This document shows, one piece after another, positions 1 through 8,330 of a DNA stretch of 64,000 nt. Position 1 is the first letter of the stretch. Every line of letters begins with the position of its first letter. A model generated the notes under the pieces. The model had not been told where the DNA came from and did no database searches. It saw nothing but the letters and a program-made list of their open reading frames with translations. The translations under genes were made by a program, and so were the position numbers. Origin of the DNA: Chitinilyticum piscinae (lineage in GTDB: Bacteria; Pseudomonadota; Gammaproteobacteria; Burkholderiales; Chitinibacteraceae); the NCBI RefSeq assembly GCF_015223195.1, contig NZ_JADFUA010000007.1:1-64000 (forward strand), given 5' to 3'.

Positions 1-15
1 ATTTGTTAAAGATCG
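1..15 (-). promoter_or_regulatory. boxA-like antitermination element of an rRNA leader
   Basis: The minus strand reads GATCTTTAACAAAT at the left edge, close to the boxA core (GCTCTTTAACA) bound by NusB/S10 in rRNA leaders. It lies about 80 bases downstream of the promoter at 94-122. The transcript would continue past the window start into a stable RNA operon. Confidence 0.65.
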
Positions 16-93
16 TTGCCCTGACGCCGCCAAACTCGCTAAACTCGTCGTTTCGCTTCGTTTGTTTCGCTGCGTCAGCAGCAGAGAGGCCGA

Positions 94-122
94 ACTATAC
101 GGCTCAACCCTCAAAGCGTCAA
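94..122 (-). promoter_or_regulatory. Strong sigma-70 promoter, probable rRNA operon promoter
   Basis: Read on the minus strand there is a -35 TTGACG (117-122), exactly 17 bases, then a -10 TATAGT (94-99), followed by a G/C-rich start region. The transcript would run leftwards into a leader that ends in a boxA-like sequence at the window edge. Strong promoter plus long leader plus boxA is the usual arrangement upstream of 16S rRNA. The 16S gene itself is outside the window, so the rRNA assignment is inferred. Confidence 0.75.
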
Positions 123-134
123 CACCCGCAGCAC

Positions 135-164
135 GAAAAAAGCCGCATAAATCGATAAGCGGCT
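135..164 (-). terminator. Rho-independent terminator of the reductase gene
   Basis: On the minus strand AGCCGC, a 12-base loop and GCGGCT (159-164 with 141-146) are followed by a run of six T. It sits about 20 bases after the stop of the reductase and separates that gene from the rRNA-type promoter immediately downstream. Confidence 0.8.
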
Positions 165-182
165 GTTTCTTAAGACAACAAA

Positions 183-1208
183 TCAGGGCTTGGCTAAATC
201 ACGCGCAGTAAAAAAGGCGTCGGAGAAGAATTCTTCTTCAGGCAGACCCCGCGCGACAAAGTGTTTGTATGCCGCCTCCACCATCACCGGGGCACCGCAG
301 GCATAGACCTGATGATGCGCCAGCGAGCCGAAGTCTTCGAGCACCACCTCATGCAGGAAGCCGGTTCGTCCCTGCCAGACATCTTCCGGCGCCGGCTCGG
401 ACAACACCGGAATGAAGGTGAAATTCACATACTGCTGCTGCCATTGCCCCGGCAACTGCGGCATATAAAGATCCGCCAGCGTACGCGCACCCCAGTAAAG
501 AATGATTTCACGCTTGATACCCTTATTGAAGGCATGCTCGAGAATGCCCTTGATCGGCGCAAAACCGGTACCGGTAGCCAGGAAAATGATCGGCTTGTCA
601 CTCTCCTCACGCAAGAAAAATGACCCAAGTGGCCCGGTAAAACGATAGATCTCCTTCTCCTGCATCTCGTTCCAGACGTAATTGGAGAACTCGCCCCCCG
701 GCACATTGCGGATGTGCAGTTCAAGATACTCGGCAGCATGCGGAGGATTCGCGATCGAGAAACTGCGCTTCTTGCCTGTTTTGGTGTGAATATCGATGTA
801 CTGTCCAGCCAGAAACTGCAGACGCTCGGTGGTTGGCAGCTTCAATGACAATACCGCCACGTCGTGCGACACCTTGTCAATTTTCTGCACACGACAAGGC
901 AGCGTCTTGATCTGGATATCTTTGGTCGCCGCGATTTCGCGGCACTCGATGGCGACATCGGTCTCGGGGTGCGCACAACAAAAGAGCGCCCAGCCATGCT
1001 CGGCCTCGAATTTCGAAAGGGCCGAATCCGAGTGACTATCGTGCTGCACCTCACCGGAAAGCAGCTTGCCCTTGCAGGCGCCACAAGCACCATTCTTGCA
1101 GCCATAGGGCATATTGAAACCGGAACGCAATGCGGCATCCAGCAAGGTCTCGCCGTCACGAACCTCGATTTGCTGGCCCGAAGGCTCAATGGTAAGTTGC
1201 TTGCTCAT
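183..1208 (-). CDS. 2Fe-2S ferredoxin/FNR-type reductase (CDP-6-deoxy-delta-3,4-glucoseen reductase-like)
   Basis: A 341-residue soluble electron-transfer protein. An N-terminal plant-type ferredoxin domain (about residues 1-90) has the cluster motif CKNGACGAC and a later Cys pair (LFCCAHP). It is followed by an FAD-binding domain (about 100-200, with RSFSIANPP) and an NAD-binding domain (GTGFAPIKG, then YACGAP). This order is that of the AscD/RfbI-like and phenol-hydroxylase-type reductases, which pass electrons from NAD(P)H through FAD to a 2Fe-2S centre. The start is the inner ATG at 1208, where the ferredoxin domain begins (MSKQLTIE); an upstream in-frame ATG at 1268 would add 20 unrelated residues and overlap the divergent gene. 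The oxygenase or dehydratase partner is not next to it, so the substrate is unknown. Confidence 0.85.
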   Translation of the reverse strand: MSKQLTIEPSGQQIEVRDGETLLDAALRSGFNMPYGCKNGACGACKGKLLSGEVQHDSHSDSALSKFEAEHGWALFCCAHPETDVAIECREIAATKDIQIKTLPCRVQKIDKVSHDVAVLSLKLPTTERLQFLAGQYIDIHTKTGKKRSFSIANPPHAAEYLELHIRNVPGGEFSNYVWNEMQEKEIYRFTGPLGSFFLREESDKPIIFLATGTGFAPIKGILEHAFNKGIKREIILYWGARTLADLYMPQLPGQWQQQYVNFTFIPVLSEPAPEDVWQGRTGFLHEVVLEDFGSLAHHQVYACGAPVMVEAAYKHFVARGLPEEEFFSDAFFTARDLAKP

Positions 1209-1260
1209 ACTCGATATACTCTCGCAATGGCGCGCAGCGCCAGACACCGGAGACCCAGCG

Positions 1261-2151
1261 ATGCGCAAAAAACGTCTACTGATAATCGGCTGCGGCGATG
1301 TCGTACGCAGAGCCCTGCCGTGGCTGAGTCAGCGCTTCCAGCTGTTTGCACTGGTTCGCAGCATCGAGCAGCCTGCATTGCGTGCAGCTGGAGTACATTT
1401 GCTGCACGGGGATCTGGATGATCGCACTAGCCTGAAGCGGCTGGCCGGCCTGGCCGATTACGTGCTGCACTCAGCCCCGCCCTCTGCAGAGCACCCCGAG
1501 GATTTGCGTACAGTCAGACTCTGCCAGGCGCTAGGCCGCCCACGCCGTAAGGGAATGGTATCACACCCCCCCCGGCATGCCGTCTACATCAGCACCAGTG
1601 GCATTTATGGAGACTGTCAGGGTGCACGGATTGATGAAACCCACCCCGCCGAGCCTGAATCCGCCCGCGCCAAGCGACGGGTGAGTGCCGAGCGTACGCT
1701 ACGTCGCTGGGCACAGCGACAAAGCATCCAGCTTGCCATCCTGCGCGCACCGGGAATCTATGCGGAAGATCGACTGCCGCTGGAGCGACTGTTACGCGGA
1801 ACGCCGGTGTTGCACCAAGCCGAAGACAGTTTCAGTAATCATATCCATGCTGATGATCTGGCGAAAATCTGCTGCCTGGCGCTCTTTCGTGGCAGGCCAT
1901 TGCGCAGTTACAACGCCAGCGACGACTGTCCGGTCAAAATGGGAGACTGGTTCGATGCTCTGGCTAACACTTATCAGCTGCCGCTCCCGCAACGCATCTG
2001 CCGGCAGGAAGCGCCCGCACTCGTCGGCACCAGTCTCTGGTCATTCATGCGCGAATCCAGGCAACTGGATAACCAGCGAATGAAAACAGAACTGCGCGTC
2101 CGGCTGAAACACCCCTGCGCACTGGATTTTGTCAAAAACGAAGGGGTATGA
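1261..2151 (+). CDS. NAD(P)-dependent epimerase/dehydratase family protein (extended SDR, YeeZ-like)
   Basis: A 296-residue protein with an N-terminal Rossmann dinucleotide site (IIGCGDVVRRAL, about residues 7-18) and an SDR-like active-site region with TSGIYGDCQG. It resembles the atypical SDR group annotated as NAD-dependent epimerase or YeeZ-like, whose substrates are unknown. The ATG at 1261 was chosen because the Rossmann strand starts directly after it; the frame is open upstream but overlaps the divergent reductase. The gene ends inside the first 49-bp intergenic element and is convergent with dsbC. Confidence 0.75.
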   Translation: MRKKRLLIIGCGDVVRRALPWLSQRFQLFALVRSIEQPALRAAGVHLLHGDLDDRTSLKRLAGLADYVLHSAPPSAEHPEDLRTVRLCQALGRPRRKGMVSHPPRHAVYISTSGIYGDCQGARIDETHPAEPESARAKRRVSAERTLRRWAQRQSIQLAILRAPGIYAEDRLPLERLLRGTPVLHQAEDSFSNHIHADDLAKICCLALFRGRPLRSYNASDDCPVKMGDWFDALANTYQLPLPQRICRQEAPALVGTSLWSFMRESRQLDNQRMKTELRVRLKHPCALDFVKNEGV

Positions 2152-2192
2152 GCCGGAAAACCCTTTTATAAAAGGAACCCCAGGCCATACCC
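2144..2192. repeat. 49-bp intergenic element, copy 1
   Basis: Starts GGGTAT and ends ATACCC, exactly 49 bases apart, with a CCTTTTATAAAAGG palindrome in the centre. The outer arms GGGTATGaGCC and GGCCATACCC pair. It overlaps the stop codon of the epimerase gene and lies between convergent genes. Confidence 0.75.
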
Positions 2193-2220
2193 CTTGAACA
2201 GCAGCGAAAACCGCCTGCTC

Positions 2221-2982
2221 TTATTTCTTCTTGCTGGCCGCCTCGGCCTTGGCCTCGTTCAGCAAGCGGTCAATCACGTCTCCCGGCACCGCACCCGCGA
2301 CGATGCGACCGTTTTCGAAAATCAGCGCCGGCGTGCCGTTGATGCCCAGCGATTCACCCAGTTTCAGGTTCTTGGCCACCGGATTCGGGCACTCACCCTT
2401 GTTATCCGGAAGCTGATTCTGGAACATGAAGCCTTTCCATGCTGTAGCCTGATCGTCCGCACACCAGATCAGGCGGGACTTGCGCTCGGCATCAGGATGA
2501 ATCGACAGCGGGAAAAGGAAGGTATAGATCGTCACGTTGTCGATGCTGGCCAGGCTCTGTTGCTCCAGCTTCTTGCAGAACGGGCAATCCGGATCCGAGA
2601 ACACCACCAGCTTGCGTGAACCATCGCCGCGAATTTCCTTGATGCCATCAGCCAGCGGTATCTTGCTGAAATCCGTGACGGACAACTCGGCTTCGCGTTC
2701 CTTGGTCAGGCTGATGCGCTTGGCCAGATCAACCAGATCGCCCTGCACAATGTATTCGCCTTTGGCATCGCTGTAGATGATCTCGCGCTTGTCGATGACG
2801 ACCTCGTACAAGCCCTTGATCGGGGTCTTGCTGATCGAGGTGATTTCGCGGTTGATGTGCTTGCTCAGTTTGGCCTTCAGGTCCGCTGGAGGCGCACCAC
2901 TGTCAGCCGCCGCCGAGCAACCGGTGGAAATCAGTGTGCCGGCCAGCAGCAAACCCAGGGCAATACGACGATGTTGCAACAT
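2221..2982 (-). CDS. dsbC: Thiol:disulfide interchange protein DsbC (periplasmic disulfide isomerase)
   Basis: A 253-residue exported isomerase that reshuffles wrong disulfides in the periplasm and is normally kept reduced by DsbD. The N terminus is a signal peptide with a Cys at about residue 22 (STGC), a poor lipobox, so a lipoprotein form is possible but not certain. A DsbC-type dimerisation domain (about 33-105) precedes the thioredoxin-like domain with the active site CPFC (about 133-136) and a second Cys pair (IWCADD, GECPN). The cis-Pro loop is GTPAL. It lies 15 bases behind the ubiquinone hydroxylase and is probably co-transcribed with it. Confidence 0.92.
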   Translation of the reverse strand: MLQHRRIALGLLLAGTLISTGCSAAADSGAPPADLKAKLSKHINREITSISKTPIKGLYEVVIDKREIIYSDAKGEYIVQGDLVDLAKRISLTKEREAELSVTDFSKIPLADGIKEIRGDGSRKLVVFSDPDCPFCKKLEQQSLASIDNVTIYTFLFPLSIHPDAERKSRLIWCADDQATAWKGFMFQNQLPDNKGECPNPVAKNLKLGESLGINGTPALIFENGRIVAGAVPGDVIDRLLNEAKAEAASKKK

Positions 2983-2997
2983 TGCAATTCCTTTCAG

Positions 2998-4167
2998 TCA
3001 GGCATCCATGGCATGGCGGATCAGTTGCTGCTTGACCCAGGGCAGGCTGTTGGTCAGCCCCAGCCCCCAGTTGCGCAAACTCCCCAGTACCGGGTTTTCA
3101 TTGTTGAAAAGCTTTTGCAGGCCATGACAGACACCCTGCATCAGCAGCACAGCTTCACGACGCTCCCGTTCGTAGCGGCGCAACACCAGATAGTCGCCAA
3201 CCCGCGCGGGAAGTTCCGTTGTAAGAATACCAGCAAGTGATGCCACATCGCCAAAGCCAAGATTCACTCCCTGACCGGCGAGCGGATGCACCGTATGGGC
3301 GGCATCCCCAACCAGCGCCACCCTTGAGCGCACGATTTCGGGAACATGATTCAGCCGCAACGGAAAGGCTTGTGCCGGCGTAATCACCTCCAGATTGCCC
3401 AGCAGTCGCCCCCCTGCCGCAGCCACCTCGGCAGCCAGCGCATCCGGGCTCAGGCCCAGCAGCTCATCCTTGCGGGCCTGATTGCATGACCAGACCATCG
3501 ACATCCGCCTACCCGGCAACGGCAGCCAGGCCAGGATGCCGTCGGTGCGGAACCACTGGCGCGCCAGCCCCTGTGGCGGGCGCTCGGTCGCAAAATTGGC
3601 CACCACACCAAACTGCTCGTAGGGCATGATCTTCGGCGTAATCCCCAATTGCCGGCGTACCCAGGAATTCGCGCCATCGGCCCCGACAATCAGGCTCGCA
3701 CGCAGGCGGCGACCATCCTTGAGCTGCAGGGCAGCACAGGACGCATCGATCTGCAGCGTCTCGGGCTGAGCCGGGGTGATCACGGTCACGTTCGGACTAT
3801 CCGCAAGCCCTTGCCACAGTGCATGTTGCAGATGGCGGTTTTCCAGAATATGTGTCAGCGTTTCGCTGCCGGCCTCCAGCGCATCAAAGCGCAGATGGGC
3901 ATTGCGATCGCCCCGGATGTCCATAGCCACGACCGGCGCGACACGGGACGCATCCAGACGCTGCCAGGCGCCAATGCGCTCCAGCAGGCGCTGGCTGGCG
4001 CGACTAATGGCATAGACCCGCGCATCCCAGTCTTCGGGAACGTCCGCGACTGGCGGAGCGCCTTCCAGCAACGCCACCTGCAGCGGCGAATTCCGCAGCG
4101 CCAGCGCCAGCGCAGCGCCAACGAGCCCCCCACCAACAATGATCACGTCGAAATCAAGCTTATCCAT
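2998..4167 (-). CDS. UbiH/UbiF/VisC-family FAD-dependent ubiquinone-biosynthesis hydroxylase
   Basis: A 389-residue flavoprotein monooxygenase of the UbiH/COQ6 group, which hydroxylates the ubiquinone ring. Visible motifs are the N-terminal FAD-binding GGGLVGAALAL (about residues 12-22), the middle DG motif (VGADGANSWVR) and the C-terminal FAD motif GDAAHTVHPLAGQG. Length is normal for the family. Which ring position it acts on cannot be told from sequence alone. It is the first gene of a probable two-gene unit with dsbC and is divergent from comEC with about 30 bases between the start codons. Confidence 0.88.
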   Translation of the reverse strand: MDKLDFDVIIVGGGLVGAALALALRNSPLQVALLEGAPPVADVPEDWDARVYAISRASQRLLERIGAWQRLDASRVAPVVAMDIRGDRNAHLRFDALEAGSETLTHILENRHLQHALWQGLADSPNVTVITPAQPETLQIDASCAALQLKDGRRLRASLIVGADGANSWVRRQLGITPKIMPYEQFGVVANFATERPPQGLARQWFRTDGILAWLPLPGRRMSMVWSCNQARKDELLGLSPDALAAEVAAAGGRLLGNLEVITPAQAFPLRLNHVPEIVRSRVALVGDAAHTVHPLAGQGVNLGFGDVASLAGILTTELPARVGDYLVLRRYERERREAVLLMQGVCHGLQKLFNNENPVLGSLRNWGLGLTNSLPWVKQQLIRHAMDA

Positions 4168-4198
4168 GCCGGGCAGTTTAACAGCCTAGACTGAAACC

Positions 4199-6472
4199 AT
4201 GTTGCTGCGCTTGCTTCTTCCCATGGCGGCTTTTGTCGCCGGCGTGGTTCTGTTGCACCAGCAGACCAGCCTGCCGGCAGCATCCAGCCTGCCACTACTC
4301 TTTCTGCCCGGATTGCTGGCCATGAGCTTGCGGCGCACGCGAATGCTCGGGTCGCTATTGCTCGCCCTGGCGCTGGGCATCTGCCATGCCAGCTGGCAGG
4401 CCAGAACTCGCCTTGAACAACGCCTGCCCGCCGCACTGGAAGGACAGACAATGGAATTGCGCGGCCGGATTGAAGGATTGCCACAGAACGCCCGCAATGG
4501 CCTGCGTCTGGTGTTTGCCCCGGATCCTGGCCAGCAGGACGGATTACCCGCGCGCATCCTGTTGCGCTGGTACAAACCTTCAATCACCCCTGTCCCCGGA
4601 CAACGCTGGCAGTTCACGGTCTCGCTCAAGCGCCCGCACGGCATGCAGAATCCAGCCAGTTTTGATGCCGAGAGCTGGCTGTTGCAGGAGAACCTCGGCG
4701 CCACCGGCACCATCCGCAGCGGCACACCCTTGCAGGACTCGAGATTGTCCGCACCTGTGGATCAGCTCCGCAGCCTGCTGCAGCAGCGCATGGAAACAGC
4801 ACTAGGGCACAGTGAATACGCCGGGGTCATCATCGCGCTGGCAATTGGCGAGCAGAGCGCCATTCCAGCCGAACAATGGCAACGCTTTGCCGCAACGGGC
4901 ATCACGCATCTGGTCAGCATTTCCGGCCTGCACATCACCTTGCTGGCAGCACTGGCGGCGCTGGCAACCCGCAGCATCTGGCGCCGAATACCACGACTAT
5001 GCAGCCGTTTCGGCGCGCCACGCGCCGCGATCATTGCCGGGGTATGTACTGCCATCATCTATAGCCTTCTTGCGGGCATGAGCATACCCACCCAGCGTAC
5101 TCTGATCATGCTTTTGCTCGCGGCGCTCGCGCTCTGGCAACAGCGCCCCTGGCCCGGCAGCCTGATCTGGCTGGCGGCACTGGCATTGGTGGTCACTCTT
5201 GATCCCTTTGCCGTGCTTAGCCCCGGCTTCTGGCTTTCCTTCCTGACGGTAGGGGCACTGCTCTGGGCTGGCCTCGCCTCCCTGCGGACCGGAGCACGCT
5301 GGCAAGGCTGGATCCAAACCCAATGGGCGGCCACACTCGCCACGGCGCCCCTGCTGCTGCTGTGGTTTGGCCAGTTGCCCCTCTATTCGCCACTGGCGAA
5401 CGCCATCGCGATTCCCCTTGTCAGCCTGCTGGTCACCCCCTTGACCCTGCTGGGTTTGCTCGACCCCAGCGACGAACTACTGCAACTGGCCGCAAAACTG
5501 TTTGGCTGGCTGGATCTTGTATTGCAGCAACTGGCCGCTGCGCCGCATGCCACATTGCGACTGGCCGCCCCCTCTGCCTGGGCACTACTGCTTGCAGCTG
5601 GCGGCGTGACATTGTTACTGGCACCGCGCGGGCTCAGCGGTCGCTGGCTGGGAGGCATAGCCTTATTGCCGGCACTGACTGGCTCGCCCCCACAGCCACT
5701 GGCTGACGGTGAATTTGCCGTCACCGTCTTCGATATCGGCCAGGGATTAAGTGTACAAGTGCAAACCCGCTCGCACTCGCTGCTGTTCGACACAGGCCCG
5801 CCCGGCAGTGAGCGCCTGCTTGCGAGCCAGTTTCCAACTGCACCCGATGTGCTGGTGTTATCGCACAACGACAACGATCACATCGGTGCTGCCGCGGCCC
5901 TGCTGGCGCAGTTTCCACACAGCACGCTCTGGCATTCACTCCCCTCTCATCATCCCTTGCTGGCTGGGCGCACCGTTCACAGTTGTACTGCAGGACAAAG
6001 CTGGGAATGGAATGGCATCGCCTTTCGCTGGCTGTGGCCGCCGGCCGGGTTTAGCGGCAGCGACAACGCCAGCAGTTGCACGCTGCTGATCGACAACGGC
6101 CACCAGCGGATACTGATTCCGGCCGATATGGGCCTCCCCGAAGAGGCTCTGCTGCTGGCCGATGCACTGCCCGATATCGATGTGCTGGTTGCCGGTCACC
6201 ATGGCAGCAAAAACTCGACCGGCAGCGACTGGCTCGCCGCGTTGCAGCCCGAGCATGTGATCTACTCTGCCGGCTACCGCAACCGCTTCGGCCACCCGGC
6301 AGCGGCGACCCGGCAGCGCGTTCAGGCACAAGGCAGCCGGGAGTGGCGTACTGACCTGCAAGGCGCCATCCTGATTCGCGGCGGAAGGCTGCTGGAGCTC
6401 CATGCCTGGCGCGAACTGCAGCCGCGCTACTGGTACACTGCGGGGAACGCTGACTCTCCGGATGCTCCCTGA
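4199..6472 (+). CDS. comEC: ComEC/Rec2 family DNA internalisation channel
   Basis: A 757-residue polytopic membrane protein that carries single-stranded DNA across the inner membrane during natural transformation. An N-terminal DUF4131 region with several helices is followed by the Competence domain (about residues 200-470, many helices, with the conserved SISGLH segment) and a C-terminal metallo-beta-lactamase-like domain (about 505-740) with the metal motif SHNDNDH near residue 555 and AGHHGSKNS further on. The stop codon TGA overlaps the ATG of the MOSC gene by one base, so the two are probably translationally coupled. Confidence 0.92.
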   Translation: MLLRLLLPMAAFVAGVVLLHQQTSLPAASSLPLLFLPGLLAMSLRRTRMLGSLLLALALGICHASWQARTRLEQRLPAALEGQTMELRGRIEGLPQNARNGLRLVFAPDPGQQDGLPARILLRWYKPSITPVPGQRWQFTVSLKRPHGMQNPASFDAESWLLQENLGATGTIRSGTPLQDSRLSAPVDQLRSLLQQRMETALGHSEYAGVIIALAIGEQSAIPAEQWQRFAATGITHLVSISGLHITLLAALAALATRSIWRRIPRLCSRFGAPRAAIIAGVCTAIIYSLLAGMSIPTQRTLIMLLLAALALWQQRPWPGSLIWLAALALVVTLDPFAVLSPGFWLSFLTVGALLWAGLASLRTGARWQGWIQTQWAATLATAPLLLLWFGQLPLYSPLANAIAIPLVSLLVTPLTLLGLLDPSDELLQLAAKLFGWLDLVLQQLAAAPHATLRLAAPSAWALLLAAGGVTLLLAPRGLSGRWLGGIALLPALTGSPPQPLADGEFAVTVFDIGQGLSVQVQTRSHSLLFDTGPPGSERLLASQFPTAPDVLVLSHNDNDHIGAAAALLAQFPHSTLWHSLPSHHPLLAGRTVHSCTAGQSWEWNGIAFRWLWPPAGFSGSDNASSCTLLIDNGHQRILIPADMGLPEEALLLADALPDIDVLVAGHHGSKNSTGSDWLAALQPEHVIYSAGYRNRFGHPAAATRQRVQAQGSREWRTDLQGAILIRGGRLLELHAWRELQPRYWYTAGNADSPDAP

Positions 6473-7266
6473 TGCGCCTTTCCGCCCTGTATCACTACCC
6501 GCTCAAATCCGGCCGCGGCCAGGCGACTGCGGCAACAACGGTCAGCCCGCAGGGGCTGGCACTGGACCGGCAGTGGATGGTCGGCACGGCAGACGGGCAA
6601 TTCCTGAGCGCGCGCAGCTGTCCCGAACTGCTGCTGATCGATGCCCAGGCCGATGCACAGCAGATCACGCTGACGGCCCCCGGTCTGCCGCCGGTGTCGG
6701 TACGCAACGGTGAATTCAGCGAGCAAGTCGACTGCGAGGTCTGGGGCACCCGGTTTAGCGGCTGGCGGGGTGCGGAGCATGGCGATCGCTGGCTGTCGCG
6801 CTACCTGCAGCGCGACGTGCAGCTGTACTGGGCCGGCGCCGCGCCGCAGCGGCGAGTCAAACACACCAGCGATGTCCCGCTGGGCTTTGCCGACGGCTAT
6901 CCCTTGCTGATCATCGGGCAGGGCTCGCTCAACGCCCTGAATGACACCATCGGCCGCAAGCTGCCCATGCAGCGGTTCCGCCCCAATCTGGTGATCGCTG
7001 GCAGCGACCCCTACGCCGAAGATCGCTGGAAACGCATCCGCATCGGCGAAATCGACATCGAGCTGGTCAAACCCTGCGAGCGCTGCATCATGACCACCCT
7101 GGATCCGATGACCGCACACCCCGATCCGGAACAACAGCCACTACGGGCGCTGAGCAAACTGCGCCGCGGCGAAAAAGGGGTGATTTTCGGCATGAACGCC
7201 ATTGCCCGCGGACACGGCATGCTGCAGGCCGGCATGGCCGTGGACATACTCGAATACGTTGATTAA
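6472..7266 (+). CDS. MOSC domain-containing protein (YcbX-like, without ferredoxin domain)
   Basis: A 264-residue protein with an N-terminal MOSC beta-barrel domain (about 1-115) and the MOSC domain itself (about 125-260), with the conserved Cys segment KPCERCIMTTLDP. MOSC proteins bind a Mo cofactor and take part in N-hydroxylated base reduction or sulfur transfer. E. coli YcbX carries an extra C-terminal 2Fe-2S domain that is absent here, so electrons would have to come from a separate reductase. The start overlaps the comEC stop. Confidence 0.85.
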   Translation: MRLSALYHYPLKSGRGQATAATTVSPQGLALDRQWMVGTADGQFLSARSCPELLLIDAQADAQQITLTAPGLPPVSVRNGEFSEQVDCEVWGTRFSGWRGAEHGDRWLSRYLQRDVQLYWAGAAPQRRVKHTSDVPLGFADGYPLLIIGQGSLNALNDTIGRKLPMQRFRPNLVIAGSDPYAEDRWKRIRIGEIDIELVKPCERCIMTTLDPMTAHPDPEQQPLRALSKLRRGEKGVIFGMNAIARGHGMLQAGMAVDILEYVD

Positions 7267-7267
7267 C

Positions 7268-7316
7268 GGGTATACGGCTGCAGGCAATAAAAAATGAGGC
7301 CTGCAGGGCAATACCT
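7268..7316. repeat. 49-bp intergenic element, copy 2
   Basis: GGGTAT to ATACCT, 49 bases, with CTGCAGGC and GCCTGCAGG arms around an A-rich centre. It begins two bases after the MOSC stop codon and lies between convergent genes. Its right half forms part of the MOSC terminator. Confidence 0.8.
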
Positions 7317-7326
7317 GCAGGCTTTT
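7299..7326 (+). terminator. Rho-independent terminator after the MOSC gene
   Basis: GCCTGCAGG (7299-7307), a 6-base loop and CCTGCAGGC (7314-7322), followed by TTTT. The stem overlaps 49-bp element copy 2. Confidence 0.75.
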
Positions 7327-7344
7327 GCATTTCATGGCGGGCAA

Positions 7345-8250
7345 TCAGCGCCGCACGCGCGCCACCACGCAATTGCCCCGCCCTTGATATTCCAGCTCAT
7401 CGAAGGACATCAGCTTGGCCATCGAAATGCCGCGGCCATGGGGATCGAATGCCCGCTCGGGCGAAAATTGCAGATAGGGCTGCCAGTCGAAGCCCTCGCC
7501 CTCATCTTCGATGCGAATACTCACATAATCCGCACTGGACTCGACCAATACCCGCACCCGGCGTTCGCCGAACAAGGGATCGCGCAGCCGGTTTTCGATT
7601 TCCTCCTGCCAGCGCCCGGTTTGCAGCAACCGCGTTTTATCGCTGTAGCGGATACCCAGATTACCGTGTTCGACCGCGTTGACCAGCAGCTCGGAAATCC
7701 CCAGCGCCACGCGCTGCGGCTCCGGGCAGGTCTGGGACAGCAGCAGCGTCAACTGCCGTGCTTCATCCAGCGAGCGAAAGCTGAATTCGCCGCGCTCCAG
7801 CATGCGGTAGGCACCGACCTGCTCGGCCAGCTGGCGCTCCAGCAGTACTCGCTCGTGATGGAAACTGACCGCGGCCGACACAATCGCCAGCAACATTTCC
7901 CGCTGGAAGGGCTTGATCAGGTAGTAGTAGGCACCGGCTGCCAGGCCTTCCTGCACATTCTCAGCCGCCCCCACTGCCGTCTGCATGATCACGGGGACAT
8001 GCTGCAGATCACCTCGCTGCTTGATGCGCGCCAGCAACTCCATCCCGTTCATGCGGGGCATCATCCGGTCCAGCAAAATGGCATCGAAGCCCTGCTCGTC
8101 GCTAGTGAGGATTTCCCAGCCCTGCAAGCCGTCTTCTGCCAGCACCACCTCATACCCGGCATCCTGCAGGTGTTCCGACAGAATTTCCAGATTGAAGGGC
8201 TCGTCATCAACGACCAGAACACGGCCTGCCGGCCGGCTTAAATCTGTCAT
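7345..8250 (-). CDS. Response regulator with C-terminal RsbW-type (HATPase_c) output domain
   Basis: A 301-residue cytoplasmic protein. An N-terminal receiver domain (about residues 5-125) has the acidic pocket VVDDE, phosphoacceptor LLDRMMP and the Lys of IKPF. After a short coiled linker comes a GHKL ATPase domain (about 165-300) with an N box (ISELLVNAVEHGN) and a G1 box (DEGEGFDW). No H box or dimerisation domain is present, so it is not a histidine kinase; the ATPase resembles anti-sigma factor/serine kinases such as RsbW/SpoIIAB. The ATG at 8250 has GGA nine bases upstream and is preferred to an in-frame GTG at 8262. No sensor kinase or anti-sigma antagonist gene is adjacent. Confidence 0.8.
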   Translation of the reverse strand: MTDLSRPAGRVLVVDDEPFNLEILSEHLQDAGYEVVLAEDGLQGWEILTSDEQGFDAILLDRMMPRMNGMELLARIKQRGDLQHVPVIMQTAVGAAENVQEGLAAGAYYYLIKPFQREMLLAIVSAAVSFHHERVLLERQLAEQVGAYRMLERGEFSFRSLDEARQLTLLLSQTCPEPQRVALGISELLVNAVEHGNLGIRYSDKTRLLQTGRWQEEIENRLRDPLFGERRVRVLVESSADYVSIRIEDEGEGFDWQPYLQFSPERAFDPHGRGISMAKLMSFDELEYQGRGNCVVARVRR

Positions 8251-8330
8251 GCTGTTTTCCACTTGAGTCTATCCATACCCTACCGGGTAATTACGGCACT
8301 ATATCAGTATTCGCCCATCTAGCCGGCAGC

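Noticed and set aside
5040-5089. GGGTAT...ATACCC pair in comEC
   Set aside because: The spacing is 50, not 49, and the segment codes a conserved ComEC membrane region, so chance is likely.
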